Source of the DNA: Omphalotus guepiniiformis
Lineage: Eukaryota; Basidiomycota; Agaricomycetes; Agaricales; Omphalotaceae
Direction of reading: 5' to 3'
NCBI GenBank assembly: GCA_028554645.1
Contig: JAQOOI010000015.1
Coordinates: 62,001 to 126,000, forward strand
DNA length: 64,000 nt
Shown in pieces: positions 12,189 through 21,666 of the stretch (within the stretch, counting starts at the first letter, position 1; each line of letters starts with the position of its first letter). Both the position numbers and the translations under genes were made by a program. The notes under the pieces are model-generated. The model had not been told where the DNA came from, ran no database searches, and was given only the letters and a program-made list of their open reading frames with translations.

Positions 12189-13020
12189 TCACCCACGGAC
12201 TCTCTGCTCTACCATACGCTCAAAGTCTTCAACAGGAATCTCACTTGTCGCGCCCGTTCCATCTTCAAGGACATAAAACGCTCCTTTCATCGCAGTTGAA
12301 CCAGCATCCAAAACCTTGTATTCCACTAGAGCACCGTTCTTACGAATTGTAAGGGTCTTGCCAAGCCACGAAAGAAGATGGGCGTCGTTCGAAGGACGTT
12401 CGTTCTCGTTCGTACCGAATCCATCAGATGGAATAAGATTGCGTTCGCGAAGGGTTTGCATGCTGAGTGAAGATGTGGCACGGTCAGAGAATAATGGTGG
12501 ACCGAAGGAAACGCGTTGGTGTTGGTAATGCAACTTACAGTCCTGGTTGCGCCGCTGCCAACGCTCTCGACGACTCAGCAGAGCCTTTGAACTCTGCATT
12601 AGAAATACACTGCATGGCCCAGAAGCTAGTAAACATCAGGAGCATGTGTCTATTGCCGTAGAAATGCCGACGCGTCTAAGTATCAGTCCAGAACCAATAT
12701 GAAAAACGAAACAGGACATACTGCAAAGGAGTAGTAGGCGTCTCACTAAAAATCGCGTCGCACTTCCTCCAGAACTCTGTCAGCGCTTGCCTGTCATCCC
12801 AGTCTTCCAGTTGGCCCGGATACTTTGGGTCGCTCGCGAACTCGCGCTCAGCTTGGGCGTGAAGAACAGGCAGCTGGCTACGATCGAAGTGTTTAGAGAG
12901 CCAGTCGCGTACTATTTCGCAACGAAGTTCGCAGTCGACGTATTTTTTAATAAGTGACTTTCCATAGTCGGAATGCACGCTAACACCTGTTGAGCGGGAC
13001 GTGTCAATTGACCTGCACAT
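12189..13020 (-). CDS. Unrecognised array protein, copy A (ancestral start codon lost)
   Basis: Three exons: 13020-12722, 12649-12539 and 12462-12189 (227 aa if the upstream ATG at 13020 is used). The codon that is ATG in copies B and C is ACG here (13002-13000), so translation would need the in-frame ATG six codons upstream or the copy is silent. Exon 2 is 111 nt as in the other copies and encodes a hydrophobic QHMLLMFTSFWAMQCISN segment. Exon 1 is charged and helical (YVDCELRCEIVRDWLSKHFD, LTEFWRKCDAIF). Exon 3 holds the best conserved part (DAHLLSWLGK.LTIRKNGAL and YKVLDAG). No known family is recognised. Read-through of intron 1 meets a stop, which supports the GTATGT donor. Confidence 0.6.
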
Positions 13021-13139
13021 ATGTCCACAGGATGACATTGATAGTATACGCACCTCCGTCCCTTGAAGTTCGAGAGAGTCTGAGTCAGGTCTGAGCCCAC
13101 AATGACAAACAATTACATCCAACAATTTGAAATCAATTC

Positions 13140-13295
13140 CGGACCCTTATGTCTCTTTCAAACCTGTTACCTGACCTGAGCAGGACAAGGCAGGATAGAA
13201 GTCACGTTCCGGGATCGGCTAGTACTAGTCCACCTCTCTGTACGTAGGTAAAGGGTTGAAAACTAGGAGACGATTCTGAAGCTCGGGTGGTGTCG
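13140..13295 (+). pseudogene. Decayed DUF4139 gene fragment
   Basis: Contains phrases shared with the larger fragment at 14525-14913 (cttatgtctctttcaaa, gacctgagc.ggacaa, aagctcggg) and ends in the same junction (ggtggtg.cgatgtgtggcgca) to the 3' flank of the array gene. Reading frames are broken. It is short and highly degraded, so its limits are approximate. Confidence 0.55.
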
Positions 13296-13406
13296 ATGTG
13301 TGGCGCATTTTCAACAACTAAGAAACTGAACCGTACGGACAGCCAACACCGCTGGCGACGCATATATGCATACCGAAAACTTAGAACAATGTTTACAGAG
13401 ATTCAC

Positions 13407-14213
13407 CTAAGTACGGACGCACTCCCGTACCATACGCTCAAATTCTTCAACAGGAATTTCACGCGTCGCACCGGCCATATCTTCAAGGAGATAGTATGAT
13501 CCTTTCATCGCACTTGAACCAGCATCCAAAACCTTGTAAGTCACTAGAGCCCCGTTCTTACGAATTGTAAGATCCTTGCCAAGCCACGAAAGGAGATGTG
13601 CATCGCTCGAAAGAGGTTCCTCCAAACCAATGAATTCATCAGGTGGCAGAAGACCGCGTTCGTGAAAGATCTCCATGCTGGATGAAAATGTGCCATGGTT
13701 AGAATATGGTTATAATAAAGATGGACTGGGGGAAACGCGGTTTGCAACTCACACTCTTGATTGTTGATCTGATAATGCTCTCATTGACTCAGCAGAGCCT
13801 CTGAACTCTGCAGAAGAAATACACTGCATGGCCCAGAAGCCAGTAAAATACAGCAACAGTTGGCTAAGGACGTAGAAACGTAGGGCCACTTGTCTCTCAG
13901 TCAAGAACCAATGTGAAAAGCGAAATAGGACGCACTCCATGGCATTAGTGGGCGTCTCACTAAAGATTATATCACACTTCCGCCAGAACTCTGTCAGTGC
14001 TTGTCTGTCATCGGGGTCTGGCTGCTTTGGAAATCTTGGGTTGCTAACGAATTCGCGCTCAGCTTGGGCGTGAAGAGCAAACAGCTGGCGACGATCAACG
14101 TGTTTGGAAAGCCAGTCTCGCGCCACTTCGCAACGAAGTTCGCAGTCGACGTATCGTTGAATAAGTAGTTTCCCATAGTCGGAATGCACGCTAACACCTG
14201 CTGAGCGGGACAT
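13407..14213 (-). CDS. Unrecognised array protein, copy B
   Basis: Three exons: 14213-13936, 13863-13753 and 13677-13407 (219 aa). The start is a clear ATG giving MSRSAGVSVHSDYGK. Intron 1 uses GTGCGT...CCTTAG and its removal joins ...ETPTNAMD to QLLLYFTGFWAMQCISS, a 17-residue hydrophobic run that could be a membrane segment. Exon 3 encodes DAHLLSWLGKDLTIRKNGAL, VLDAGSSAMKGSYYLLED and a C-terminal EIPVEEFERMVRE. Copies A, B and C have the same exon phases and identical exon-2 length, so splicing appears conserved and the genes are probably expressed or only recently silenced. The function is unknown. Intron-1 read-through would also be open in this copy, giving a longer alternative product. 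Confidence 0.72.
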
Positions 14214-14524
14214 ATTCGATGAACAGTTGACCTGTGGCCACAGGAGTCGTTGCGTATTTATCGACTATTTGATGATTTTCCACACTATTCTGTGAGAAAT
14301 TTTTGGAGTGGTAGGAGTTAGAAATGGATTGGCAGGGATTGACGCGAGGGTTGAACGAAGTGGGAATAAAGGCATCGCGGCCCGCGGACGCAAAACATGA
14401 CTCGATCACCGATTGATCCACCAAAGCGGACTCAAAAACCCTTGCTTGGACAGAAACCCTTCACGTATATCTTCACGGATACCCCGTATGCGTACAGAGA
14501 TGGAAGCCAAGCGATGCCAGTGAA
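14214..14524. other. Promoter-side spacer of copy B
   Basis: About 310 bp upstream of copy B and before the DUF4139 fragment. No gene is recognised; it presumably contains the copy B promoter. Confidence 0.4.
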
Positions 14525-14913
14525 ATAGTAACCTTCCTCTACTCACCAACTGCACGCTTTCAGTTCACGAGCCGAGACCCCAATATTACGACGCGAGTAC
14601 ATCTCATCCAGTCGATCCTGGATGGGCTTGGACCTTGATTATCACAAAGCTCCTCTCTCAGCTGCCTCACCTTATGTCTCTTTCAAATTTGACCTGAGCG
14701 GGACAGCAGTCACAGCGCCATTCAGAGATTGGCTGATTTTAAGCTCGGGAAGCTGTGCCAAAGATGGCCCCTACAAAAGTGGCATTGAAGGTACGTCTAC
14801 GACGAGTAATGACTCCATATATGCGCTCATCTGTTTTAGTAAGGCCAAGATTTTGAACAATTCTGAATTCACGTTGCTGTCGGGGCAAGCGAACGTTGAT
14901 CAGGACGGTGGTG
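14525..14913 (+). pseudogene. Decayed DUF4139 gene fragment
   Basis: Homologous to the middle of the gene at 9321-11579. Shared parts are the exon-4 phrase ctactcaccaactg.acgctttcagtt.acgagccga, a shortened PYVSFKFDLSGTA.TAPFRD region, the intron 4 donor context (ggcattgaaggtacgtct), and exon 5 (AKILNNSEFTLLSGQANV). Large internal deletions and frameshifts are present, and it stops abruptly at gatcaggacggtgg, where the 3' flank of array copy C begins. It cannot encode a DUF4139 domain. Confidence 0.75.
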
Positions 14914-15051
14914 CCGATGTGTGGCGCAGCTCAAACCATTAAGATACTGAATCGTACGATTCGTACCGTGACGGACAGCCAACAATGCCGGCGACGCATA
15001 TGATATGCATTTAAAAGAAACAAAAAAAAGCTGAGCAATGTTGACAGATAA

Positions 15052-15834
15052 TCACCTACGGACACTCTCCCGTACCATACGCTCAAATTCTTCAACAGGA
15101 ATTTCACGCGTCGCACCGGTCATATCTTCAAGAAGATAATATGATCCTTTCATCGCACTTGAACCAGCATCCAAAACCTTGTAATTCACTAGTGCCCCAT
15201 TCCTACGGACTGTAAGGTCCTTGCCAAGCCACGAAAGGAGATGTGCGTCGCTTGAAGGAGGTTCTTCCATGCCAAATAATTCTTCAGAGGGAACAAGGTT
15301 GCGCTCATGAAGGATCGCTGCACTAAAAGAATGTGCCGTGTCTACATTAAGGGTGGACCAATGGAAACGCGATAGAACTCACAGTCGTGGTTGTGCCGCA
15401 GCCAATGCTGCTGAGACTTCAAGAGAACCTCCCAGCTCAATAGATGAAATACACTGCATGGCCCAGAAGCTAGTAAAAAACAGTAGCATTTGCCTAAGGT
15501 TATCGGGAATGCATGTCTATCAACCAGGAACCAACATAAGAAAACGAAACAGGACGCACTCCAGGGCGTTAGCGGGTTTCGCATTGAAGATTGCGTCGCA
15601 CTTTCGCCAGAACTCTGCCATCGATTCTTTGTCTTTGCCGTTTGGCTGACCGGGATATTTTGGGTTGCTCATGAACTCGCGTGAAGCTCGGGCGTGAAGA
15701 GCAGGCTGCTGATGGCGGTCGTAATTCTTGGAAAGCCAATCTCGTACTTCTTCGCAACGAATTTGGCTAGCGACGTATCTTTCTACAAGTACCTTCACAT
15801 AGTCGGGGTCTACTTTAGAACGTGAGCGAGACAT
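15052..15834 (-). CDS. Unrecognised array protein, copy C
   Basis: Three exons: 15834-15560, 15493-15383 and 15322-15052 (218 aa). It starts MSRSRSKVDPDYVKVLVERY and has the same architecture as copies A and B: charged helical exon 1 (VRDWLSKNYDRHQQPALHA), 111-nt exon 2 (QMLLFFTSFWAMQCISS) and exon 3 with DAHLLSWLGKDLTVRRNGAL and EIPVEEFERMVRESV. Intron 1 (GTGCGT...CCTTAG) must be removed because read-through meets stops; intron 2 uses a TTTTAG acceptor. Exons 1 and 2 are the most diverged of the three copies, while exon 3 is nearly identical to copy B, suggesting gene conversion or constraint on the C-terminal domain. The function is unknown. Confidence 0.72.
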
Positions 15835-15994
15835 GTTTTGATTGACAAGTGAATGGTGGCCTGGAAAGGTCAGGATGTTACGATGTTACTTGAAGTTATA
15901 GTTGTTGTGTTTACATGTCTTTGTAGGCGTTTTTGTAAGGAATTTGCAATTTCGGACTTATACTGGGCGTAGTACTTTTCGTACTACATACCAG

Positions 15995-16233
15995 GTGCCA
16001 ATGCTTGTCTGTTATTAGGGTCTGCTTGGTCTGGCTATCTTGGGATCTTCTTTCTCGGCGTAAAAGAGCAGGCAGCTGACGGCGTCCGACGTGTTTTCGA
16101 AATCCGGTCTCGTGTTTCTTCAGCCAATCTTCAGCACGAATTTTGCTATCGATGTATCATTGAATGAGTATCTTCCCATAATACTAATAGTCGGGATTCA
16201 CATCAGTATATGAGCGAGATATCTTGGTTTGTT
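15995..16233 (-). pseudogene. Remnant of array gene, N-terminal exon only
   Basis: The minus strand aligns with exon 1 of copies A-C (the region for DYGK..IQRYVDCELRCEV, RDWLSKH and HAQAEREF), with insertions, frameshifts and ATA in place of the start codon. No exon 2 or 3 follows. This is the fifth recognisable copy of the family and marks the right edge of the array. Confidence 0.65.
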
Positions 16234-16810
16234 TAAGTGTCCATTGGCTGCTTGTCACCAGTGACCACCTTTAATCGCAGCTAATTTCACAGGAAAACGG
16301 CTGAGCTGAATACGCTACAAGCTCAGCATGTCACGGTCATCGTGTAACTCTGTCCCCACAAAGACTCGTTGTTGGGCTTTAGACTTGTAAAAGGCAGCGG
16401 CTCAGCTGAGAGAAACTAGATTGTATTGGTGATTGTACACGAGGTACTACTAGTAGTAAGGTGTCTGTGATCGTGAGCATGTCCAGTTGTTCTGCTTCAC
16501 GACACCAACTACTTACCTACATGAGTATCCACGACCACACTATCAATCAATCTCAGCAAGTCAACGCAGTTGCACATTTATAATGCAAAATGCTCCGAAA
16601 TCCATGATGAAACGAGAGCAGTGACAGGTGAGATAATTTCTTCAACACAACGGCGTTAATATCGGTGGTCATCCTGGTGTCATCTTGACAAGTTAATTTG
16701 CCTATTTGCGCTAGCACAAGTCGCATGATTATCATCTTGCGTATTTATTCGAAGATTTCCTGTTCAAGTCGGAAAGGAAGAGAACGAGTCGCAGTGCTAG
16801 TCACTGCGAA
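16234..16810. other. Promoter spacer of the second DUF4139 gene
   Basis: No gene is recognised. The region lies between the array-gene remnant and the second DUF4139 start and presumably contains that gene's promoter. Confidence 0.45.
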
Positions 16811-19139
16811 ATGTCGACGGAAGCCCACCCGTATATACCCACCGAGGCCGGGGCTTTTACGCTCAACATGATTGAGCTCGCGTGTTCCCAATCCAGCGAG
16901 GTCCTCAAGGTCGATTTGTATCTCAACCGAGCAGAGATTACTCGAATTTTCAAGTTCAGTGTCAGCGCCGGAGAGAATCAGGTTCGCATCGATGGATTGC
17001 CTTGGGGTATAGACGAGCACTCGCTGAGGTGTGTATTTTCTTCGCAGCGACCGTATGTTAGTTCATCATCATATCTTAGGGTCGAAGGTCTAACATCTGT
17101 AACCATTCACGATGTCACGATAATTAGTACACCCCCGAACTCGCCGAAACTCAAGGAGACACAGCTCAGAAAAGCAGAGCTTCAAAAGGCGTTGAACAGA
17201 AGCAAGAAGGCTCTCAATTCTTTGGAGAAGTACATGGATACCTTGAGCGTTCAACATGTCCCTGCAAGTCAACTTGGCGAAGTCATGAGCAACTACGAGG
17301 CTACTGCGAAGACTCTGGATGATCAGTTGCTCGAGCGGGAGGCACAGATGGAAGCTGTAGATGAAGAGATTGCTTCCGAACATCGAAATTCAAGATCAAA
17401 ATCGTTGGATGGGAGTGGGAAGCGGGTTTCTTTCAAGTTGTATGCTGATGGACCGACTGAAGTCGAGCTTGTGCTTATATATGGTATGCGATTCCTAAGC
17501 CTACAGAATCTACACACGTCTCACAGTTGATCCATGTGTCCGCTGCAGCCGTCAACAATGCTACTTGGAAGGCTGGCTACGAGCTTCGTGTCAATACAAA
17601 GGATGCAGTAGCTCCGGTTACATTAGTGTACCAAGCCCTGGTCACCCAAACTACTCAAGAGGTCAGTTGCAAGGCCGCATCTCGACCGTCCCGATATCCT
17701 TCTGACGCAGCGCGAACGCTTAGGCATGGGACAACGTGTCTCTCGCGCTCAATACCGCCTCTCCTACAACCGGAGTTGAACTCCCCCCTCTCGATCCATG
17801 GACTCTTTCAATCCAACAAGCTACTCCTACAGCTCTCACCTTCCCATCAAGAACAGCTCCATCAAGAGGCGTTTCTGGCGAATCTACTGCCAGATCAAAG
17901 TGGAGACCGCCAGAATCGTGGAGACCACCGGAATCGTGGCAAGTTGCATCGGGCGGCGACGATGATCGCGAGAGCGAAAGCGATGAGACAGAGCCCGCGG
18001 TGCGTCCCAGGAGAAGGCTAACAACGCCACATTCGAAAGCGTCCGTTCCGTTTCGGGACAGTGTAGGTGTGAATGCGACGTTTGAGGTGCCGGGAAAGGT
18101 TTCAATCCCCTCGGATCATACCGAGCGTGCTTTTACCATTGCTGAACTCAGACTAGACGCGACGATGAGTTGGCTGTCTTGTCCGAGAGTTGATCCGACT
18201 AAGGTCTCTATGCGGGCTAAGCCATTGTTCAGCAGAATCTTATTGCAGGCGCTGATGGCTTTTGACTAGGCTAAAATTCTGAATTCTTCGGAGTACGCCT
18301 TGTCACCAGGACAAGCTAGCGTCTACGTCGATGGTAGCTTCATCTGTACGACTGATCTACCCAGTGTCAGTCCAGGGAACAATTTCGAATGTTCGCTAGG
18401 GTAAGTACACCGTAATTCATATAATCCACTATTCGTAACGCTTGTTCATATCTACAGACTTGATAATTCCATCCGAATCACCTATCATCCCGTCTCCAAG
18501 AAAATATCCACTACCACGGTCCCGTTCAGATTAATCACTTATACCTATACACAACGACTGACGGTACACAACACCAAGCGGGTCGCCATACCACTCCTCA
18601 AGATCATTGATCAGATACCAGTGTCGGAGGATGAGCGGATCACTGTGAAGTTGACGAACCCAGCGTTGAAGATTCCGTCGGCGAGGTCTGCACCTGGCAG
18701 TGGTATAGGTCGCACCGGCACTACAGACGTCAGTGGTGCAGAACTGCCCGCAGGCCGTATCACAGGGTTTTCTTCCTCTTTGGGGACACTCTCCAGAGCT
18801 GGTACAGAACCTACAAGTTCCCGTGTGAAGAGACTCAGCTTGATGACTTTGAGGTCATCTTCGTCTGCTAGAGGTCCTATATTATCTTCTATGGCTCAAG
18901 CTCAAGCTCCTGCTGCTGCTACTGCCTTTTCCTCTGACTCTGGCCCGAGCTCAATCAGAGTTTCAGAGGGTGTCACTGCCCAATGGAATGATGCAGATGA
19001 TCCGGGGGTTGATGTAGATGCGTTGGGGAAAGACGGGAAGATAAATTGGCTGTGTGAGGTACCGGCGCAGAGCAAGATTGATTTGGCTTTAGAGTGGGAA
19101 GTTTCTATGCCGTCGACGAGTCGTGTTGTTGGGCTTTAG
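16811..19139 (+). CDS. DUF4140/DUF4139 domain protein, copy 2
   Basis: Six exons: 16811-17028, 17080-17483, 17549-17661, 17724-18215, 18270-18400 and 18458-19139 (679 aa). Intron positions and phases match copy 1, and exons 3 (113 nt) and 5 (131 nt) have identical lengths. DUF4140 (VDLYLNRAEITRIFKFSV and GENQVRIDGLPWG) is followed by a coiled coil and DUF4139 (LVLIY-AVNNATWKAGYELRV, VSEDERITVKLTNPALKI, WLCEVPAQSKIDLALEWEV). A linker with a WRPPESW repeat and acidic RESESDE sits between. Intron 4 begins GCTAAG, a GC-AG intron at the site where copy 1 has GTACGT. Intron 1 is 51 nt without a stop, so retention would keep the frame. The function of the family is unknown. Confidence 0.88.
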
Positions 19140-19436
19140 AGCTTCACTAGAGCTTCACTAATGTGAACATAGAGGATAGTTGTTTTTGAGTAGAATGTTG
19201 TCGGTTACTTCGAAGTAACATTAGATTGGCATGGACTATTATACAAGGAAAAGAAAGTTTCGTAGGGCGTGAATCGTCTACTATAGATGCTACAGCAATA
19301 CAAAGTGATAACTAGAAAACATTTACAGTCTTACATAAACCAGTTCATGCACGAGGAGAGAAAAGCTAAAAGCTAAATCACACATCCACTCCCATCCATG
19401 ACACTCTAGCCATCCACCCAACCGCTCATTAGATAC

Positions 19437-20908
19437 TCAGAAATCCGTAACGACGCTCAACACTCTCTGTCTCACATCACTCCGTAACTGTTCATCACCA
19501 CCCTCACCTACATCCGCAAATAACCAATTCAACACCCCAGCAAGTCGGATACCGCCTTGCGCCATGAGCTTCTCCAAGATCTTCCTCTCGCTGATGACAC
19601 CCGCGTATTCAGCCGTATCAAGCTCGAGGTACGGTACACGGGGCTTGGGGTTAGACGCCGAAGCAGAATCTACTGCCTCGCCCCCAGTAAACCGACCGTT
19701 GGCGTCCAACACCGATAACAGCTCGTCTTCCGCAGTACCGCATGAATGATCGTGCGCCTGCTCGCTTCCATCGCAGTTAGATGTATCAAAGCGAGAACGA
19801 ACATACGGAGGCTCATCAAGAGCTTTTGGCCATATGAATTCACAGTTCATTGCGTGAATAGGCTCAGCCCAATGCTGGGGGCACAGAACCTCATCGTCTA
19901 CACTTTCCGGACTGCTGGAAATGGCTGAGATGAGGTATGTTGATAATTTGAGGATGTTGGTCCAAGCTGAACTGAATAATGATGGGGATGAAGAAGTCAT
20001 GACCGAGGATTCAATTGAAGCAGAGTCCTGGGTAGGGCATGCTAGCCAGTTGGGGATGTCGTCCTTCCATGAGTTAAGGACGCCTTCCCACATGATCTGT
20101 CGTACCCAGGAATCGTATATCGTGCCTCTAAGGTTATGTTCTATACCCTCAATGGGGAGAGGGTTGTTGTATTTCTGGGGTACAGAACGCAAGGTCTTTG
20201 CGATGAGTAAACCATCCCAAAGTGAGTGTAAATCTAAGAAAATAAATTCAGTTAGACTCCTCAATTGCCGTCCAGCATCATCCCACTCACTCGTCTGTCG
20301 ACCGTCAAACAAAACTTTGACAGAGTTACCACCCCGGTCCCTCCCTGTCAGGTGCAGAGGCATATGAAGATCCCCCATGAAATGCACCAAAAACTTGAGC
20401 GCTTCGTTCGCCACATCATCCTGGGACGCAATGTCTTTCCCAGAAGAAGCACTCGCCATCCACTCTTCCAGTAAATTGGTGGTATTCCTTATACCACCCA
20501 AAATATTGATCGACTTCTTTCCAGCCCATCCATGGTCCCCGGGGAACGCACAAGTCTCAGACGGGTAGTCATCAACGGCACCGACATAGTGAAGAGGTGC
20601 AGACCACCTCATACGATATTTCAGTCGGTCTGCCCACGTTGAAATCGGAGCGAGGTGACATAGCGGTTCGTTTGGATTCGTGGAGGTAAAATTGAGGATA
20701 TTGCACATGGTAGGTAAGACGGAAGGATGAAGATGTATCTGGGCTATCGTTGCGACTATTTCGTGTCCTTGAAATGAAAGAACGAGACGATTAGTTATAG
20801 AAGAGTTACCTCCGAAGTTGAAAGGTCCTCACCTGCGGCACCCCATCCGTACACAGCTGGCACACCGGTGCATCCAAGGAGAAAGGACGCTGCGAAACTG
20901 AGTTTCAT
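19437..20908 (-). CDS. S1/P1-type zinc nuclease
   Basis: Secreted single-strand-preferring nuclease with 3'-nucleotidase activity. Three exons: 20908-20833, 20767-20291 and 20233-19437 (449 aa). The signal peptide MKLSFAASFLLGCTGVPAVYG is followed directly by WGAAGHEIVA, so the zinc-binding N-terminal Trp would be exposed by cleavage. The other metal ligands are visible: GDHGW, LVHFMGDLHMPLHLTGRDRGGN and, after splicing of a 57-nt intron with a GTGAGT donor, TNLHSLWDG. The C-terminus ends in the family-typical GGIRLAGVLNWLFAD. It is longer than fungal P1 and S1 because of Ser- and Asp-rich insertions (for example TSSSPSLFSS and a Cys/His-containing stretch before GRFTGGEAV). Likely roles are nutrient scavenging or RNA/DNA turnover outside the cell. 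Confidence 0.9.
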
Positions 20909-21236
20909 GATAGCTCTGCAGACCAGGAGAAGGAAAATGGCGATGGTATAAGAACAAAGAGTGTTGCCAGGACTCCCAAGCTGGACAAAAGCGAGATAAA
21001 CGGAAGCAGACGTGACAGTCACATTCTATAGGGGCTCATTCACATCATGTATATCTGTCAATATCATTCATGAAAGTGAACACGTCTATGCGTCTAGTAT
21101 CATTATGTACATACCTGACACGCCCATTGTTAATAGTATTCGACTTGTGCTTGAAAAGTTGAAGGGTTATCTGATTACGTTTCGGGGCAAAACGACCAAT
21201 AGAAAAGGCCAACAAAAACTATTGTTGTCATCACAA
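20909..21236. other. Promoter region of the nuclease gene
   Basis: Spacer between the nuclease start (-) and tRNA-Trp. No gene or repeat is recognised. Confidence 0.4.
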
Positions 21237-21321
21237 TGATCCCTGCCCGGATTGAACGGACGACCTTGTGGAGATTCCTGACAGGCTGGAATCACACGCT
21301 CTACCACTGAGCTAAGGGATC
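21237..21321 (-). tRNA. tRNA-Trp (CCA) with a short intron
   Basis: The minus strand folds as a tRNA: acceptor GATCCCT/AGGGATC, T8-A9, D arm GCTC-AGTGGTA-GAGC, anticodon loop TTCCAG.., T arm GTCCG-TTCAATC-CGGGC, discriminator A. The anticodon CCA reads UGG. About 13 nt (CCTGTCAGGAATC) after position 37 must be an intron. The anticodon stem has one A-C mismatch at its loop end. The body without the intron is 72 nt, the same as the tRNA-Thr in this window. Confidence 0.8.
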
Positions 21322-21666
21322 CACTTTATTTGTCTACAACTTTGCAATAATATCTACATCTGATCATTAAACTTTCCTGCAATCTTGATATCGCAAATTG
21401 CAAAGCGTTCTGTTCCGATAACCTTCAAAATTCTTCGGTTCTCGGAAGCCTGGGCCACGCTTCGCTTCGCAAATAATTACCTAGGGCTAGGGCAATGTAA
21501 ACTCTGTGGGTGACTGTTTGCACTTTCTTCAGGCAGATCTGATAAGTTGCCACTGGTGAGTATCACCCTGTCCTCAATTCCTGTTTCCGTTTTCATTTAC
21601 ATCTTACAATTTTCCCTTTTTCTTCTTGTACCACCAACTAGATTACCCGAGGGAGAGGGGTGCCCC
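21322..21666. other. Promoter and 5' leader of F-box-like gene
   Basis: Includes a probable 5' UTR intron, from a GTGAGT donor at 21555 to a CTAG acceptor at 21641, upstream of the ATG at 21667. Nothing else is recognised. Confidence 0.45.
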
